In this document: piece by piece, positions 50,629-63,326 of the stretch
How the letters are laid out: each line of letters starts with the position of its first letter
Numbering within the stretch: the first letter of the stretch is position 1
Source: Ecdyonurus torrentis
Taxonomy: Eukaryota > Arthropoda > Insecta > Ephemeroptera > Heptageniidae
Assembly (NCBI GenBank): GCA_949318235.1
Contig: OX439128.1
Span: 47,796,530-47,860,529 of the forward strand
Reading direction: 5' to 3'
DNA: 64,000 nt
The notes under the pieces: model-generated
What the model saw: only the letters and a program-made list of their open reading frames with translations
What the model was told of the DNA's origin: nothing
Database searches by the model: none
Position numbers and translations under genes: made by a program

Positions 50629-53356
50629 ATGTCTCTGCAAAGTAAAGTGCGGTAAGTTTTGACATTATACAAAGTTTGTGTACAAATCTATACAGTATTA
50701 GTTTAGTTAATATAATGTGTAAATATTTTATTATTTGTAATTTACATGCAAAATCAAATAAACATCACGCAAAGTAATTCTGCCGTGTAATATCGTAGTG
50801 AACCAGCTGATCGTTTACATTAGTAACGATATTGAATCTTATATTCACGAATCTTATATTTATTTACACGATTACATTATCGTGAACTCTTTATATCACA
50901 GTCAAATAGGAATAATGCTATATTTTTGTTATATTTAAAATTAAATTTTTGTAACAAATTTTATTTAATATAAATTTGATTTTGATTTTGATTTTTTTTT
51001 GTTTTGTTTTGCTATTGCTGGTGTTATTGCTTGGTGTTATTGCTACTGCTATTGCTTGGTGCTATTACTGGTGCTATTACTTGGTGCTATTGTTGTTAAT
51101 ACTGGCAGAGCAATTGCTGGTGCTATTGCTGATGCTATTGCTGGTGCTTTTGCTATTATGCTTGGTGCTATTGCTGGTGCTATTGCTTGGTGCTATTGCT
51201 TCATGCTATTATGCTTGTTGCTATTGCTATTGCTATTGCTATTGCTATTGCTATTGCTGGTGCTATTGCTATTGCTATTGCTGGTGCTATTGCTATTGCT
51301 ATTGCTATTGCTGGTGCTGGTGCTGGTGCTGGTGCTGGTGCTGGTGCTGGTGCTGGTGCTGGTGCTGGTGCTGGTGCTGGTGCTGGTGCTGGTGCTGGTG
51401 CTATTATTGCTTGGTGCTATTGTTGTTGATACTGGCAGAGCAATTGCTAACTAGATATTTTTATTTGTGTAGTTTGGTGCCTACGCTTGCTCTTATGGTG
51501 ATATTTCTAATTTGCCATGCGAGCGCTGACACCTCCGATAATTCAGCGGCAGAAGATAGAGAGCCCAAGTTGATGGGCTCCAAGACTACATTGATTGCAG
51601 ACATGGCACGTGAACTCATCACAAAATCATACTCCAACAGTCAGGTAATTACAAATAATTTATTGTATTTTTAGTGTTTATATACTTTCCATTGTATTAC
51701 TAATATAATGTCTAACCTAAGTAACAAATTGTATTCTGAATATTAGTCGTATTGCATTATAAAAAGTGAGCTTGTCGTGCATATAAAAGTAGCCCGCATG
51801 AAGTTTTTTGGTATAGTTCACGGCCAAAAATATATACGAGATAATCGTTCTATCCAATTTCCAGAACTATTTGTTCACTTTATAACATATTTTATGCTAC
51901 ACTGCATTATAACTAAATTAGTAAAATTACATAATATAGCATATAAATATTTTGCTATAAATAATGATATTGTTTCTATTAAGTGTCATTTTAAAATTGC
52001 ATTTTTGTTTCAGTGTGTAAGTTTGACGATTGATTTTAAATGTATTTGTCTTGTAGATTTGAAACTTGGCAGATGCTTTGTATTTCTTACACTGATTGTA
52101 GCAGAAAGGAATGAAATAAATAGCTTTGAATTTAAAAATTATAATTATACTTATACTTCTAATTTGACAACTTTTGTACACTAATGACATAAATACAGCA
52201 TAAAGTAGATAATTATGTAAAGTAGTCTTTCCTTGTAGTCTTTTTCCATTTAACAATTTGTATTATATAATATAATATATACAAGATAATGTATAAAAAA
52301 ATATTGAACTAAAATTAAAATTATATATTTACACTTGTATTGTATTATGTATAAAAAAAATGAATAAATTAATTATGTAATAAGCTCGTAACTTACTTAA
52401 CTGTTAAACAGTTGGGTTGAATTGATAGCTTTGTAGTCTAAATTTGCCCAATAAAAATACATTAATAAATAAATATAAAAATAGTTGGTCCTGAAATATG
52501 GAAACATAATAATTAATTAACACTGTGTCATGTTAACAGGTTTTAAGTTTAAATCTGAGCAACGTGCTAATTCTGCTGCTGCTGAAGGCTGTTCTCTTCA
52601 GTATTGGACACTTCAGTGGTGGAGGCAAGAGTGGAGGAAGCTGGTGGGGTCGTAATGACCCTGACCAACAACCACGATCCTTGCCCGAGACCGGCGTGAG
52701 TGAAGCGGAACTCGTGCTTTTACTAGGCTACCTCACTGGGGAGAGAAAGGGAGATTTCGGCTGCTTGTATCGAGCAGCTTGTGAGGATCCTACCATCGCA
52801 CCTCAATATGTCACAGCCAGCAAAACTCTACTTAAGGCAGCTAATGTCCTTAGCTCGTAAGTAGATTTCTTTTTAAGAAAGTTAATATTTAAAAACTCAG
52901 TGAAAATATATATTTAATAATATAAAATACCAACACGCGATTCTTTATAGGGTGTGTGCACATGACGTCATAATAAATGCGCTTTGATGCCATAAGTAAG
53001 CAACGAATAACTTTGCTTATCATAGGACAAACGTGGGTTTTTGCTATTTTCTTAGGAAAATAAGAATTTTTTTGTTAAAAACATAATTCAACTTCTTAAC
53101 AGCATCAATGCTCTCAAAAAAATTTACTAAGTATTTTTAAACGGGCAAAACACCAGTTCATGTTATTTAGTACTCATTTAAAGCGTTGACTTCAACGTGA
53201 ATGCAACCACCATAATATATAATTATGTTTTCTACAATTTTCATTTTACCTTTCAGGGTGATCAACGTGAATCCTAAATACGCTCACATCGTGGAAGGAC
53301 TAGAAGAGGCGACACAAAAAGGTGGACAATGTAGTCGTTACGTATGCAAACACTGA
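50629..53356 (+). CDS. Secreted/membrane four-cysteine protein, member 3 (4 exons, 203 aa)
   Basis: Exons: 50629-50651, 51473-51644, 52540-52856, 53257-53356 (612 nt; phases 2,0,2). Exon 1 encodes MSLQSKV plus two bases, exactly the 23-nt length and phase of the gene at 33253. Exon 2 adds the signal segment (LALMVIFLICHASA). Exon 3 starts with a hydrophobic run (NVLILLLLKAVLFSIG), then a Gly/Trp linker (GGGKSGGSWWG) and C-x5-C (CLYRAAC). Exon 4 carries C-x4-C (CSRYVC) two residues from the end; 49 residues separate the pairs. The CLYRAACED part resembles the start of DM4/12 domains, but the rest is too short for a confident match. It is the shortest member of the set: signal, hydrophobic segment and cysteine module only, with no middle region. 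AATAAA at 53406-53411. Function unknown. Confidence 0.87.
51009..51447. repeat. TGCTAT/TGCTGG hexamer-type repeat in intron 1
   Basis: A trinucleotide-based array (TGCTAT, TGCTGG variants) of about 400 nt, with the (GGTGCT)n block at about 51316-51400. A 35-nt segment around GATACTGGCAGAGCAATTGC occurs on both sides (about 51085-51119 and 51414-51448). The array ends only about 25 nt before the exon 2 acceptor. Confidence 0.92.
52949..53212 (+). mobile_element. MITE-like element, family B copy 2
   Basis: Same ends and interior as 47439-47741 (AGGGTGTGTGCACATGACG ... CGTGAATGCAACCACC), slightly shorter. It fills much of intron 3 of the third four-cysteine gene and ends 45 nt before the acceptor. 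Confidence 0.75.
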
Positions 53357-55644
53357 CCTTAATTTATTATCTGGCTTAGCAAGAATTTAGATAATATTTA
53401 AAAAAAATAAACATAATTTTTTTAATCTATAGTTCCATTTTACAATACTGTAAATTCGAGGCATTATAATGAATCTTAAATAATTTAAGATGAATTTATA
53501 CAGTATGTAAATAAATTTTGTCCGAAAAAATATTTTCAATTTAAAAATTTCAGTTTATATTAGTATAATATATATTTTCAAGCTGTGTCAGATACATATT
53601 TGAATTATTGTGATTAAAATATTAATGCTTCAACATGTTAATCATATAACAAAATGATTATTAAGTAATTAAAAAAAATAATATAGTTATTTATTCTTCT
53701 GCAACTGAACAAACATAAAAAAAACAGTGTTTTTGCTTATTGTATATCTACTTTATGAAATAAATATATTTATTACCAAATATAGGTGTAAACTTTTTAT
53801 TTATTTATTTATTTAACAACAACAATTAAACGTTTAGTAACAAAAAAACACGTTAAATTTAAATTCACATATTCTCAACAAAACTATTTTCAAGCATCCT
53901 CTTTTATTATTATTATTATTATTATTTTTACATTTTTTTTTTAATCAAAGCAGATTAATAACATTGTAATTTAAACTACACAACGTATATTTTAATTTTT
54001 TGTAACTCAAATAAAAGACATTTAAATGTCTTAATTACCCCGTAAAAAAACATCGATTAAATTAAAAAATCGAATTTATGAAGCTGTTTACAAATACAAA
54101 ATCTTGCTGTCTCAAATATACTTTTATTAGTATTTAAATTAAAGGGTACATTTGCTTTACTAATTATATAGTTTTAGTAAGGATTCCAAAAGTTAATTAA
54201 TTAATTATTATTTATAATAATACTTTTTAATGACTTTAATAAAAATAATTAGTTAATTATAATTTATAAAAATATTATATGATTTATCAAACAATTGAAA
54301 ATCAAATCTTATTAAAAAAAAAGATGTGCTGTGTATTTGTAAAATACATTATATAACACTTTTGCATATTATTATTATATTTGAATGTTATCTGTATAAA
54401 GTTTAATATTTAATTGAATTTGTTAAGAAATTTGTTTGAACTATATCAATATCAAGAATACATAATAATAGATTTGGTAGTAATTCAGATCAGTTATAAA
54501 AAATTAAACGATTAATTACATGATAAAAAGAATGAAGGAATTGGTGAGGGGCAGTGGTTAAATGTTATCTAAATTATCAGTATTATTTTTACTGTGAATG
54601 ATAAACTTAATTTTATAATTAAAAATTAATTTAAATTATTTATCATTTTTTAAAATTAAAATTGTCTAACAGTGAAAATATTTTATTATTATTAATATTG
54701 TAATATACAATATCCAACAAAGGCTAAGGCTTTATCGGGTTGGTTTGTATATTTACATTTTTTTTTTTTTTTACATTAAATTGTCTTATTACTTGTTTGA
54801 ATTTTAAATTTATAACATTTGACTTAAGAAATATCATATATATATATATATAAAAAAAAACTATGATGCTGGTGCAATTGTTAAGAAGTGTTGCTGACTT
54901 TTAAACAAAATATTATTTTTTTTCTCTTTATAACCAATACACAAAAATTGTTAAAATCTCTCAAAAAATTTGTTGATAAAAGTTTTGCTCTTAACAGGTC
55001 AGCCACTGATCCCCTCTCCTCTTAATGATGTTTAATATAAAAAACAAATTTCGCAAGTCAAATATTACATCACAATGTATAATATTATATTTAAAGTAAA
55101 TAAGTAAGTACAATAAAAAAGATCAAGCGCAAAATAACGCAAAAATATGACATCGACTATAGAAGCCTTATAGAATAAAGTTAATGTCTTGACATACGAA
55201 TTTACCTAAACAAAATACTACACATCTACTCTAATATATTATATAATAACCATATAATAGTTAAACTCGACCAATTATTATATTATAGTATTAAAAAAAA
55301 AGAAATTTTTATTTTAGATTTCATATCCAACGCGTGATTAAATATATCATTTTTTTTTTTTTTTTTTTTGAACGGACTTATATTTGTATACATATTTATT
55401 TTAGATTTACAGTCTTCCATTCATGAGGCTATGAATTACATCCAAGTACTCTTCAAGTTATCTACGTGTTGACATGAACTTGTTCTCTTGTATAGCCACT
55501 TATTAACGCCTCTCTCTCTCTCTATTATATTGTTCAGCGTGTTGATGATTGACGTTCCTCGCTGGTATATAGGCATATATGTACTTAACTTATGTAATAT
55601 CATCGTCACATGGCGATCACGGTATAATTATAGTTGTTTACAAG
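53357..55644. other. Convergent intergenic region, no gene seen
   Basis: 3' flanks of the plus-strand four-cysteine gene and the minus-strand EF-hand gene (its poly(A) signal reads AATAAA on the minus strand at 55395-55400). AT-rich, with short TTTA, TTA and poly(T) tracts (53795-53815, 53905-53928, 55351-55370). Confidence 0.6.
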
Positions 55645-57499
55645 CTACGATAGTAGTCGGGCAAATTCTGTAGAATCAAATTATAAAGTTTCATTAGGAT
55701 TACATAGAAAGCAAAAAGAAGAACAATAAAGAAAGACCATGTAATGATGTTTCTTCGTGCATGTAAAATAATATAAGCATAACTTTAATGCAACGTTGTA
55801 GTTAAAGATTTTCTCCACTCTACCCTTTACTTTATATTTACTTTTAATTACTCTACTTATCTACTTTATACGCTACTTATTTAAGAACAAAAAATTCTGT
55901 TTGCGATCAATTTATGTATACGAGAACTAGAACTATACGTTCAAAGTATACAACCTTGCTCAAAACTCAACCAGAAAAATCATCAATGGGTTTTAATATT
56001 TCTGATCATAGTTATATAGATTGGTATAGACCGATTGCACTCACATTTACGAGCTGCTATTTTGTTGGTCAGAAATACATAGGCCAGCATAGGAAAAACG
56101 TAATTTTTTTAATAGCAAAAGAAGCTTCAAACCTCAGTCAAAGCTTTATTTCTAGCTCCTAATAAGCTTGAAGAATATGAGAAAATTTTGTTGAGTTGAA
56201 AGAAACTCTTTTTGTGTGAAAAATTAGGAGAAATGATGTTTCCCCTATGCTGGACAATGCATTAGGCACCACAAACATGGCAGCAAAGCGCAAAGGGGTT
56301 TATTGCGTACATATTTACCTTCATAATTTATACGTCCATCTTGGTCTACATCTGCCATGTGAAGCATAGCACTCAACTCTGCTTCGCTTACAACCTCGCC
56401 AATCATCTCCATGGCAGAGCGTAGTTCATCCTAAATAAATTAAAGTCAAAATTATGTAAAATCACTTCTTAACAATGTCAAAGAATCCAAATAAATGTAC
56501 CGTAATGCTTTTTGTTCTGAAGATTAAAATTGAATTACAATATATTTCCATAATAATTTATTTTATATAGTATTTCCAATAAAGACATAATGGTTGCAAA
56601 ATTTAAGCATTTCTATCAGCTTTTCTAGAAATTTCAACAATAATGCCAATCATGTATAAAGTGATAAAAAATTCAATTACCAAGGTTATGAAGCCATTGG
56701 AGTCTCGATCAAAGACTCTGAAAGCGGCAATGAGATCTTGACTAGCAGATTCTTCTTGAGTATCAGCGTGCGAGCTCGCGTCTTCAATACGAGCCACCCA
56801 CTGTAGAAACTCACTTTCTGTCAGACTGGCGCCTGTAAGTCACACAAACACCCCCACTTAAACACAAAAAAGATTGATTTCTTTCTGTCAATAATCTGTC
56901 ATATACATGTCTTTGTTCATTAAAATGTCAGAATATTTTGACATGAATTAAATAAAATATATTCTCTCAATAATAAATAAAATATTTTATTATTATAATT
57001 ATTATATTTGTATTTTACCAGAATCACTTGCTTGTTCAAGAAGCTGTGAAATAAGTTCAGATCTAACTTGAATTCCTAAATCTTCAAGCATTTGTTGTAA
57101 TTCTTCAGCACTAACTTGACCATCTCGATCTCGATCCAATAAACCAAAAGCTGTTCTTAGATCTGAAAAATTGCAAAATGAATAATGAAAATAATGGAAT
57201 TTAATTGTAATGATGTTATAACTTATAACAAATAAAATTTGGTCTATTGTAAAAGAAAATATTTTAATAATAATATTACGATTAACAGAATCACAACTAT
57301 AGTTTCTGTAATTTTATGAGATAAAATAATAGAGAAAGTTTTGTAATAAATAATAATAATAAAAAAAAATTGCTAAGCGCCTGGAGGGTATGCAAATGTT
57401 TGAGCATGTCAGTTTAAAAAACTCACTCTGTAGCTCGTCTTCTAATCCAGTTCTACGAGCCGCCTCGTCGCCTTGTTGCTGAGGCTGCTGTTGCTGCAT
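55645..57499 (-). CDS. Calmodulin-like EF-hand protein (5 exons, 167 aa)
   Basis: Minus-strand exons in order: 57427-57499, 57019-57162, 56681-56832, 56319-56430, 55645-55667 (504 nt; phases 1,1,0,1). The N-terminus is Gln-rich (MQQQQPQQQGDEAARR). Loop 1 is DRDRDGQVSAEE, loop 3 DRDSNGFITLDE and loop 4 DVDQDGRINYEE, all canonical 12-residue calcium loops with Asp at 1 and 3, Gly at 6 and Glu at 12. Loop 2 (ASDSGASLTESE) lacks the position-1 Asp and is probably non-binding. A linker between hands 2 and 3 is longer than in calmodulin (DASSHADTQEESASQ). The last exon is only 23 nt (EFARLLS, stop TAG). This is a calmodulin-superfamily cytosolic calcium sensor rather than calmodulin itself; target unknown. 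Intron 4 hosts a MITE (56025-56303). Confidence 0.9.
56025..56303 (-). mobile_element. MITE-like element, family C copy 2
   Basis: Reverse-oriented copy of 48239-48533 (TATAGACCGATTGCACTC ... GCGCAAAGGGGTTTA), inside intron 4 of the EF-hand gene and only 16 nt from exon 4. Confidence 0.78.
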
Positions 57500-57731
57500 C
57501 TGCCTGCCTTAATACTGATATATCAAACCTATACAAACATAAAGTAAACAAACATTTTATTGACTTTAAAGAAGCATTACATATAAGAAATAATACGATT
57601 ACCGTAGTTACAGTACAACAACGTTTGCAAAGTTATTATTACTCGTAAGTCTGCTTAAGCTTTTATAATTTTAGCCATTTTACTATATAGTAAACTCTAT
57701 TAACAAATCAATAATTACATAGCTACATTTG

Positions 57732-58076
57732 TTAAAGGAATAGGCCAGAAGAAAACATATATATATAAGCATTTATATCACAAAACACTTGATGCGCGGG
57801 ACTTAAATAAATAACTTTAGTTTGTCTCAAAACCCAACTGTAGCTCCGTAGCAGTAATCATAAAATTTCAATTTATGTAACCCGCACAACAGTTGTTTAC
57901 TAATTTTTGCATTTTTCTGACGTCACAAACATGAAATTGTATACTTTACAGTATTTTCACGCTATCTCGTGGGGTTACATTAGCATTCTGGTAAAAATTG
58001 TCATCAGTTTTGAAGATCCCATTTTGTGTTTTTTTATTAAAAAGCACATGTTGTTTTATGTGGTCTATGGCTTTAA
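57732..58076 (+). mobile_element. MITE-like element, family A copy 2
   Basis: TTAAAGGAATAGGCCAGAAG ... GTGGTCTATGGCTTTAA, the same sequence as 17345-17671 with scattered changes and a short extra segment (about 57882-57907). The inverted ends TTAAAG / CTTTAA support a DNA-transposon origin. Confidence 0.75.
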
Positions 58077-58218
58077 GGGTGTTAAAAAGTATACCATAAT
58101 ATTAATGATGAAAAGTTTCAAAGTATTCACACAAACATGTTATTGATTGTTCACTAATTTCTTATGGTTTGAAGAAATCGCACAACTACACATGTAAGGC
58201 CTGATATAACAGGAAAAA

Positions 58219-58220
<2 letters not shown>

Positions 58221-58276
<56 letters not shown>
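58221..58276. repeat. (AT)n microsatellite
   Basis: About 56 nt of AT dinucleotides. Confidence 0.95.
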
Positions 58277-58279
<3 letters not shown>

Positions 58280-58568
58280 GTCTATGGAAAAAACTTTTAC
58301 TAAAAGCAGACAAAGAAATTTAAAAATGTGAGCGTTATTATTATTATAATTTTTTATGAGGAAAACTCCGTATATGCACTATTGGTTCCGATCTAAAAGT
58401 CAATATGATTTAAGTAGTCTTTTGTCTTTTTATCAAACAATTGTAAGTCTGTGTGTACTTATATTCCTTCTCACTTTAATCTTCTTTGTAAATAGTGTAT
58501 GTTATTAACGTTTTTCATACTTTGTGTGTTAATTTTAAAGCACATAGCTTCATGGTGTAAAAATATAT

Positions 58569-58572
<4 letters not shown>

Positions 58573-58632
<60 letters not shown>
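58573..58632. repeat. (AT)n microsatellite
   Basis: About 60 nt of AT dinucleotides. Confidence 0.95.
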
Positions 58633-58635
<3 letters not shown>

Positions 58636-59827
58636 CTTTAGTTTATATTATAAAGGTCATTTAAATTACTATTCTTATGCATGATGTTCTATATTTTACT
58701 CTATTCTCATCGCAGATTGCATGTGTTGAAAGAATAGTTCAGCTACGTTTTATATATATATTTTGTTTTCTATATTATAGTATCTTTCTTTGCTTGCCGT
58801 GATAAGCTGATATATAAAATATCTGTGCTATACTAAAAATCAAAGAGAGTTTGCGTGTTAAAAATCTACAACCTCAAATTAAACTCAATAATAAACTTTG
58901 ATTTTTTTTATTAATCTACTATTTAAAAAATTATATATATTTTACTTGTAATCAAAAATATTTATTTTTGCTTAAGTTAATTTATTCAAATGCATGTTGT
59001 TAAATTTTGACTTTAATATACTTTTAAAAGCATGAACAGAAATAATGAAGAAACCATTTATGATATGTATTAATATAAGTAACATAATAAATTATTTAAA
59101 AAGATTTATAATAAAATAATTATGCAAATAAATTTTATTTTATTTTTCTGAAATGTCAAATTTATAGTGTTTATTATTTTTGTTTACCTTTTTTTTTTCT
59201 TCTTCATATTCTGATATTATATAAATTTGTAAACTAAAATCCATAAATTTACTTACTCTACCTACAGTATACATGTGTAAAAATGCAGAAACATGGACAA
59301 CTGTAAATTACACAGATAAAACTGTATCATATATACTAAAACAACTCATATTTTTAAAAAGGTTAGGCTTACTATAATATAGGTATGAAAATATGAATAC
59401 TTATTTTCAGTTACGTTAGCAACAAATTATTATTTATCAATACAGTCATTTTAACAGTTAAAGTGTCTGTAGGTTCCGTATATATGCTGTGCGTAATCAT
59501 TACTTACTCAGCACGTGCCATTATATTATCACGTGGCACTACACGTGTGCTACACAATTAGTCAATTTTTACCCTCACTTGTGTATACTTATAACACAAC
59601 TCTAAATATGTATGTAATCAGTCTTATTTATGTGTTCCATGTTGTGTCTAGCCGAACACTTTTTTTTTCTTGCAATTAAGAAAATGTGTAGAAATGATAA
59701 CAAGTAATTTTGTGATTATAAAAATTAGTGTTTTTAAAAGCTTGTTGAAAAAATCTTTAACATCAAAGTATGATGATAAGTGTATAAACTTATTAACTAG
59801 TAAACAAACAACTGATTTGCGGCTGAC

Positions 59828-59921
59828 TTTAAGTGATTTCGCTTACATCCGCTTCCGTTTCTACGTACTGCGCATGCGTAGGACGTTTAAACGGAAGCGG
59901 ATGCTAGCGAAATTGCTTAAA
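59828..59921. mobile_element. Short foldback element with GC-rich arms
   Basis: A palindrome of about 94 nt: left arm TTTAAGTGATTTCGCTTACA then TCCGCTTCCGTTT; right arm AAACGGAAGCGGATGCTAGC then GAAATTGCTTAAA. Arms are 33 nt with about four mismatches around a 28-nt loop containing TGCGCATGCG. A MITE remnant or stable hairpin; the open frame across it is a by-product. Confidence 0.7.
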
Positions 59922-60129
59922 GATGGCTTCAAAACATTAGGAAATCCATGTGCCATTGATACGTATTGAAACAGTTAAATTCTGTTTTTATTATTATTAT
60001 TTATATTATACATATTTTTAATTGAGTTAATTTTAATATTGATTGAACTAATTGATCATATTTTTAATCAAAGCGTTTTCTAGTCAATGATATAACAACT
60101 ATTATAAAACAAACATGTTTCAAAATATA

Positions 60130-60312
60130 TTCGTAATAATTATGCAAGCTCACAGAAACATTGATTCATAACATCTTGATTTATGCTATTGTTTAGTGAC
60201 TATACAGATTACATAACATCAACAGTTGCTGTACAATAGTAATTATTTATGCAGTTCCAATACAATAAAAAGAAACTAAAGCATAAACTACGTAATTTAT
60301 TATTTCCATATA
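60130..60312. repeat. Family H-like repeat fragment
   Basis: Shares TAATTATGCA, TTTATGCTATTG and GCATAAACTACGTAATTTATT words with 40260-40675 and 43027-43259, and abuts the CACGG end of the next element. Confidence 0.4.
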
Positions 60313-60559
60313 CACGGGAAAAAATACTACCTATGGCAGGTACAGTACATGAATCCTGTATTTTACAACAGGTACAATTAATTTGGAACAAGTATAGTAA
60401 TAACCTACAATACCACTTAATCTAAGTGAGTCACACCTTTATTGTAGCATATTACACCTGCATTAGGTATTACTGCAGTATAATAATGCCTGTTCTAGGA
60501 TATATGTCTACCTATTGCATTTACAAGATATACCTGCCTTAAATATTTTTTTTCCGTGT
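60313..60559 (+). mobile_element. CACGG-ended MITE-like element, family F copy 2
   Basis: Begins CACGGGAAAAAATACTACC, ends TTTTTTTTCCGTGT; interior aligns with 29521-29765 but is diverged. Contains repeated GGTACA/TACCT words near both ends that pair as a sub-terminal inverted repeat. Confidence 0.65.
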
Positions 60560-61181
60560 TAAACAATTAGTATTTGTAGTCAAATTCAAAATTAATAATA
60601 TGAAAAAATTAATTAACGAAGACAAGTGAAACAAAATTATAATAATTAAATGGAAATGTCTATTAATAGTAATAAAAAATGATATACATTGTTCCATATT
60701 AAAGCATCTTAATAGGATGATCACGTATAGCAAGAAATTGTCATATAGTATAAGAAAATTAATGATATGTCTGTAATAGTAAATGTTAAGGCCTATGAAG
60801 CAGCAAGTTAATAATATATAATGACCGTAATTTGTCTATACTTTGCAATGAATACGCAAGGACACATATATTTTATTTTTAGACTTTCATATATAATAGT
60901 TCATATACACATAGTATATGCAGATAATTTTACTACATGCTTTAAAAACTTAGTAATATCTAAACTATGGATTATTAAGTTAAAAATGTAAATTTCTTGG
61001 ATCTTGTACTATATATAATATATAATAATGTTACAACATCACATATTTGATTTTATATTAGATTATTATAAGTTAAACATCAAGTAAAACGGTGTGAGTG
61101 AGTATATAGATCACGTGACACCTCATATAATGTAATTTAACGGAATTTTTATGTGTCGTGGTACTATATTGCTTAGTGCCA

Positions 61182-61205
61182 AAAAAAAAAAAAAAAAAAA
61201 AAAAA
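61182..61205. repeat. Poly(A) run
   Basis: About 24 A residues. Confidence 0.95.
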
Positions 61206-61420
61206 TGATGGAAATATTTATCGCGTATAAATAACAACATGATGCTGGCTGCAAATAGCCCTGGACCCTCTGGCTCAAACCCAAACCTAAAATCTAACTA
61301 ACCTCTGCGACACTCGCTCGTCACTCTTTCATCGTCCATACAATCTTGCGAATGATTTTTGTCTAAAAATACGATAGCACTCTCTTGTGACTATCTTGTA
61401 TCTATCAATGAAATTCAAAC

Positions 61421-61533
<113 letters not shown>

Positions 61534-62940
61534 ACTCCCTCACTCCACACACATATTAGATACTAGAGAGTTGATGAAATTTACTTCACACGATATGTCA
61601 TGCTTTCAAATGCCATCAAATTTTTGTATTAATAAAATAATTTAGTTTTAATTTTTACAAACATGGGAAATAATATTTTAATTGCATAAAATTTAGCTTC
61701 AAAATTTTTTATATGGAATGGAGCAGAAAAACAAACGATTGACAAAAAATGTAATAATATTTTATAATATATTATTTAAAAAAAACGGTAAAATACAATA
61801 TTATTGCAGTAAAAATATTTAAGATGATTATTTTTTTTTTAATTTATTTTCAAATAATAAAAAATCAATGTCTGTTTAGAATTATGAACTTTTTTATATA
61901 GTTGATTAAAAATACTTCAAAAACAACCTGAGGCAAAATTCATTTATAACACAAGGAAACTCAAACCTTTCAATGATAAAAAAGTACTCGTCCTCATTCC
62001 AAAATATTAAAAAAATATTCCGAGGAAAAAAAAAAAGAAAAAAAAAAATGAAAATGCGATCAGGTTTAGGCCTGGCCTGACAAATATTTGGCCATCTGGC
62101 CCACTCATGCACTTAACCCTAACCTAACTAACCGTAACATTTTCCATCTATTAATATTAGGTTGAAATATTGGCATTTTAGTTGGTAAGTATGAAACAAA
62201 ATTTGCATTAATACGATATGACGAAATCTGCATGAACAGAGCGGATTATATTGATTAATAAATAATTCCATTTACCATTACCAGCGTATGTACAGCAAAA
62301 TCTAGTTGATAATAACTTTCTATGTAAATATATATTGTCTCAATAATTGAAAATGAAGAAAATTAAGTGATATAGAATAATACTAGCTAAATAAGTCGTT
62401 AATTAAGTTTTTTTTCCACGTATAATAAGTAATTACGAAATATTTACATTCTTACAATATTTTCGAATATATTTTGGCCAATTTTTGGTATTTTTCTATT
62501 CTTCTTTAATTGCAAAGTTTTGGGAACGCTTGTAGGAAATTTTAAAGTGTAAAAGTAAAATGTAAAGTAAATGTAAAAGTTTATATTGCAGCAACATAGA
62601 AAATATTACACAAATTCTTTTATTGCTTCGCCTAAACAGATCTGTAAATAGTTCTTAATATCAAAGTTTTATAGTTTCATGGCTAGAGGATGAAGAAGAT
62701 CTCATTTTAACCAAGCTTTGCAAATAATAATGTACATGACCTGGTGGCTTGAGCATTGTTATCAATGAGTGACGTAACGATAGTCCCTTCATTAAACCTG
62801 ATTATAGTAATATCTTCTTTTGACACTGAACTATATTTATTTACGCACTTAGTTTGCTTACATATCCTAATATTTCCTCAATATAATTTACTACGTGTAT
62901 ACTTTCAAGAGTTTTTTTTTCTTTTTTTTTTTTGTGTAAC

Positions 62941-62943
<3 letters not shown>

Positions 62944-63030
<87 letters not shown>
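62944..63030. repeat. (CT)n microsatellite
   Basis: About 86 nt of CT dinucleotides. Confidence 0.97.
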
Positions 63031-63035
<5 letters not shown>

Positions 63036-63291
63036 CTTTCCAATGACATTTACTTTAATTTATTTAATTTAACACCCCAAAACGTGAAATATAATACAAA
63101 ATAGACAAGTTTCTATGTTTTATTAATCTCCAATTATGTTTTTAAATTTGATACAAAATAATTTATAATAGATTAACACATAAAAGCAAAATACGTGCCT
63201 GTAAACTCGTGCAAGTTGTTTTGTTACAGACTTGCAATATTATAGTTGACTGAATAAAGTTGAAAGAAAACTCCATAAACTAGTCAGTCTA

Positions 63292-63295
<4 letters not shown>

Positions 63296-63324
<29 letters not shown>
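63296..63324. repeat. Poly(A) run
   Basis: About 29 A residues. Confidence 0.95.

Positions 63325-63326
<2 letters not shown>

Noticed and set aside
51777..52184. 135-residue open frame inside intron 2 of the third four-cysteine gene
   Set aside because: AT-rich composition, no splice sites, and it would disrupt the well-supported exon 2 to exon 3 join.
59670..59969. 99-residue open frame with a basic C-terminal part
   Set aside because: Its basic region is the translated foldback hairpin at 59828-59921; no promoter or splice evidence.
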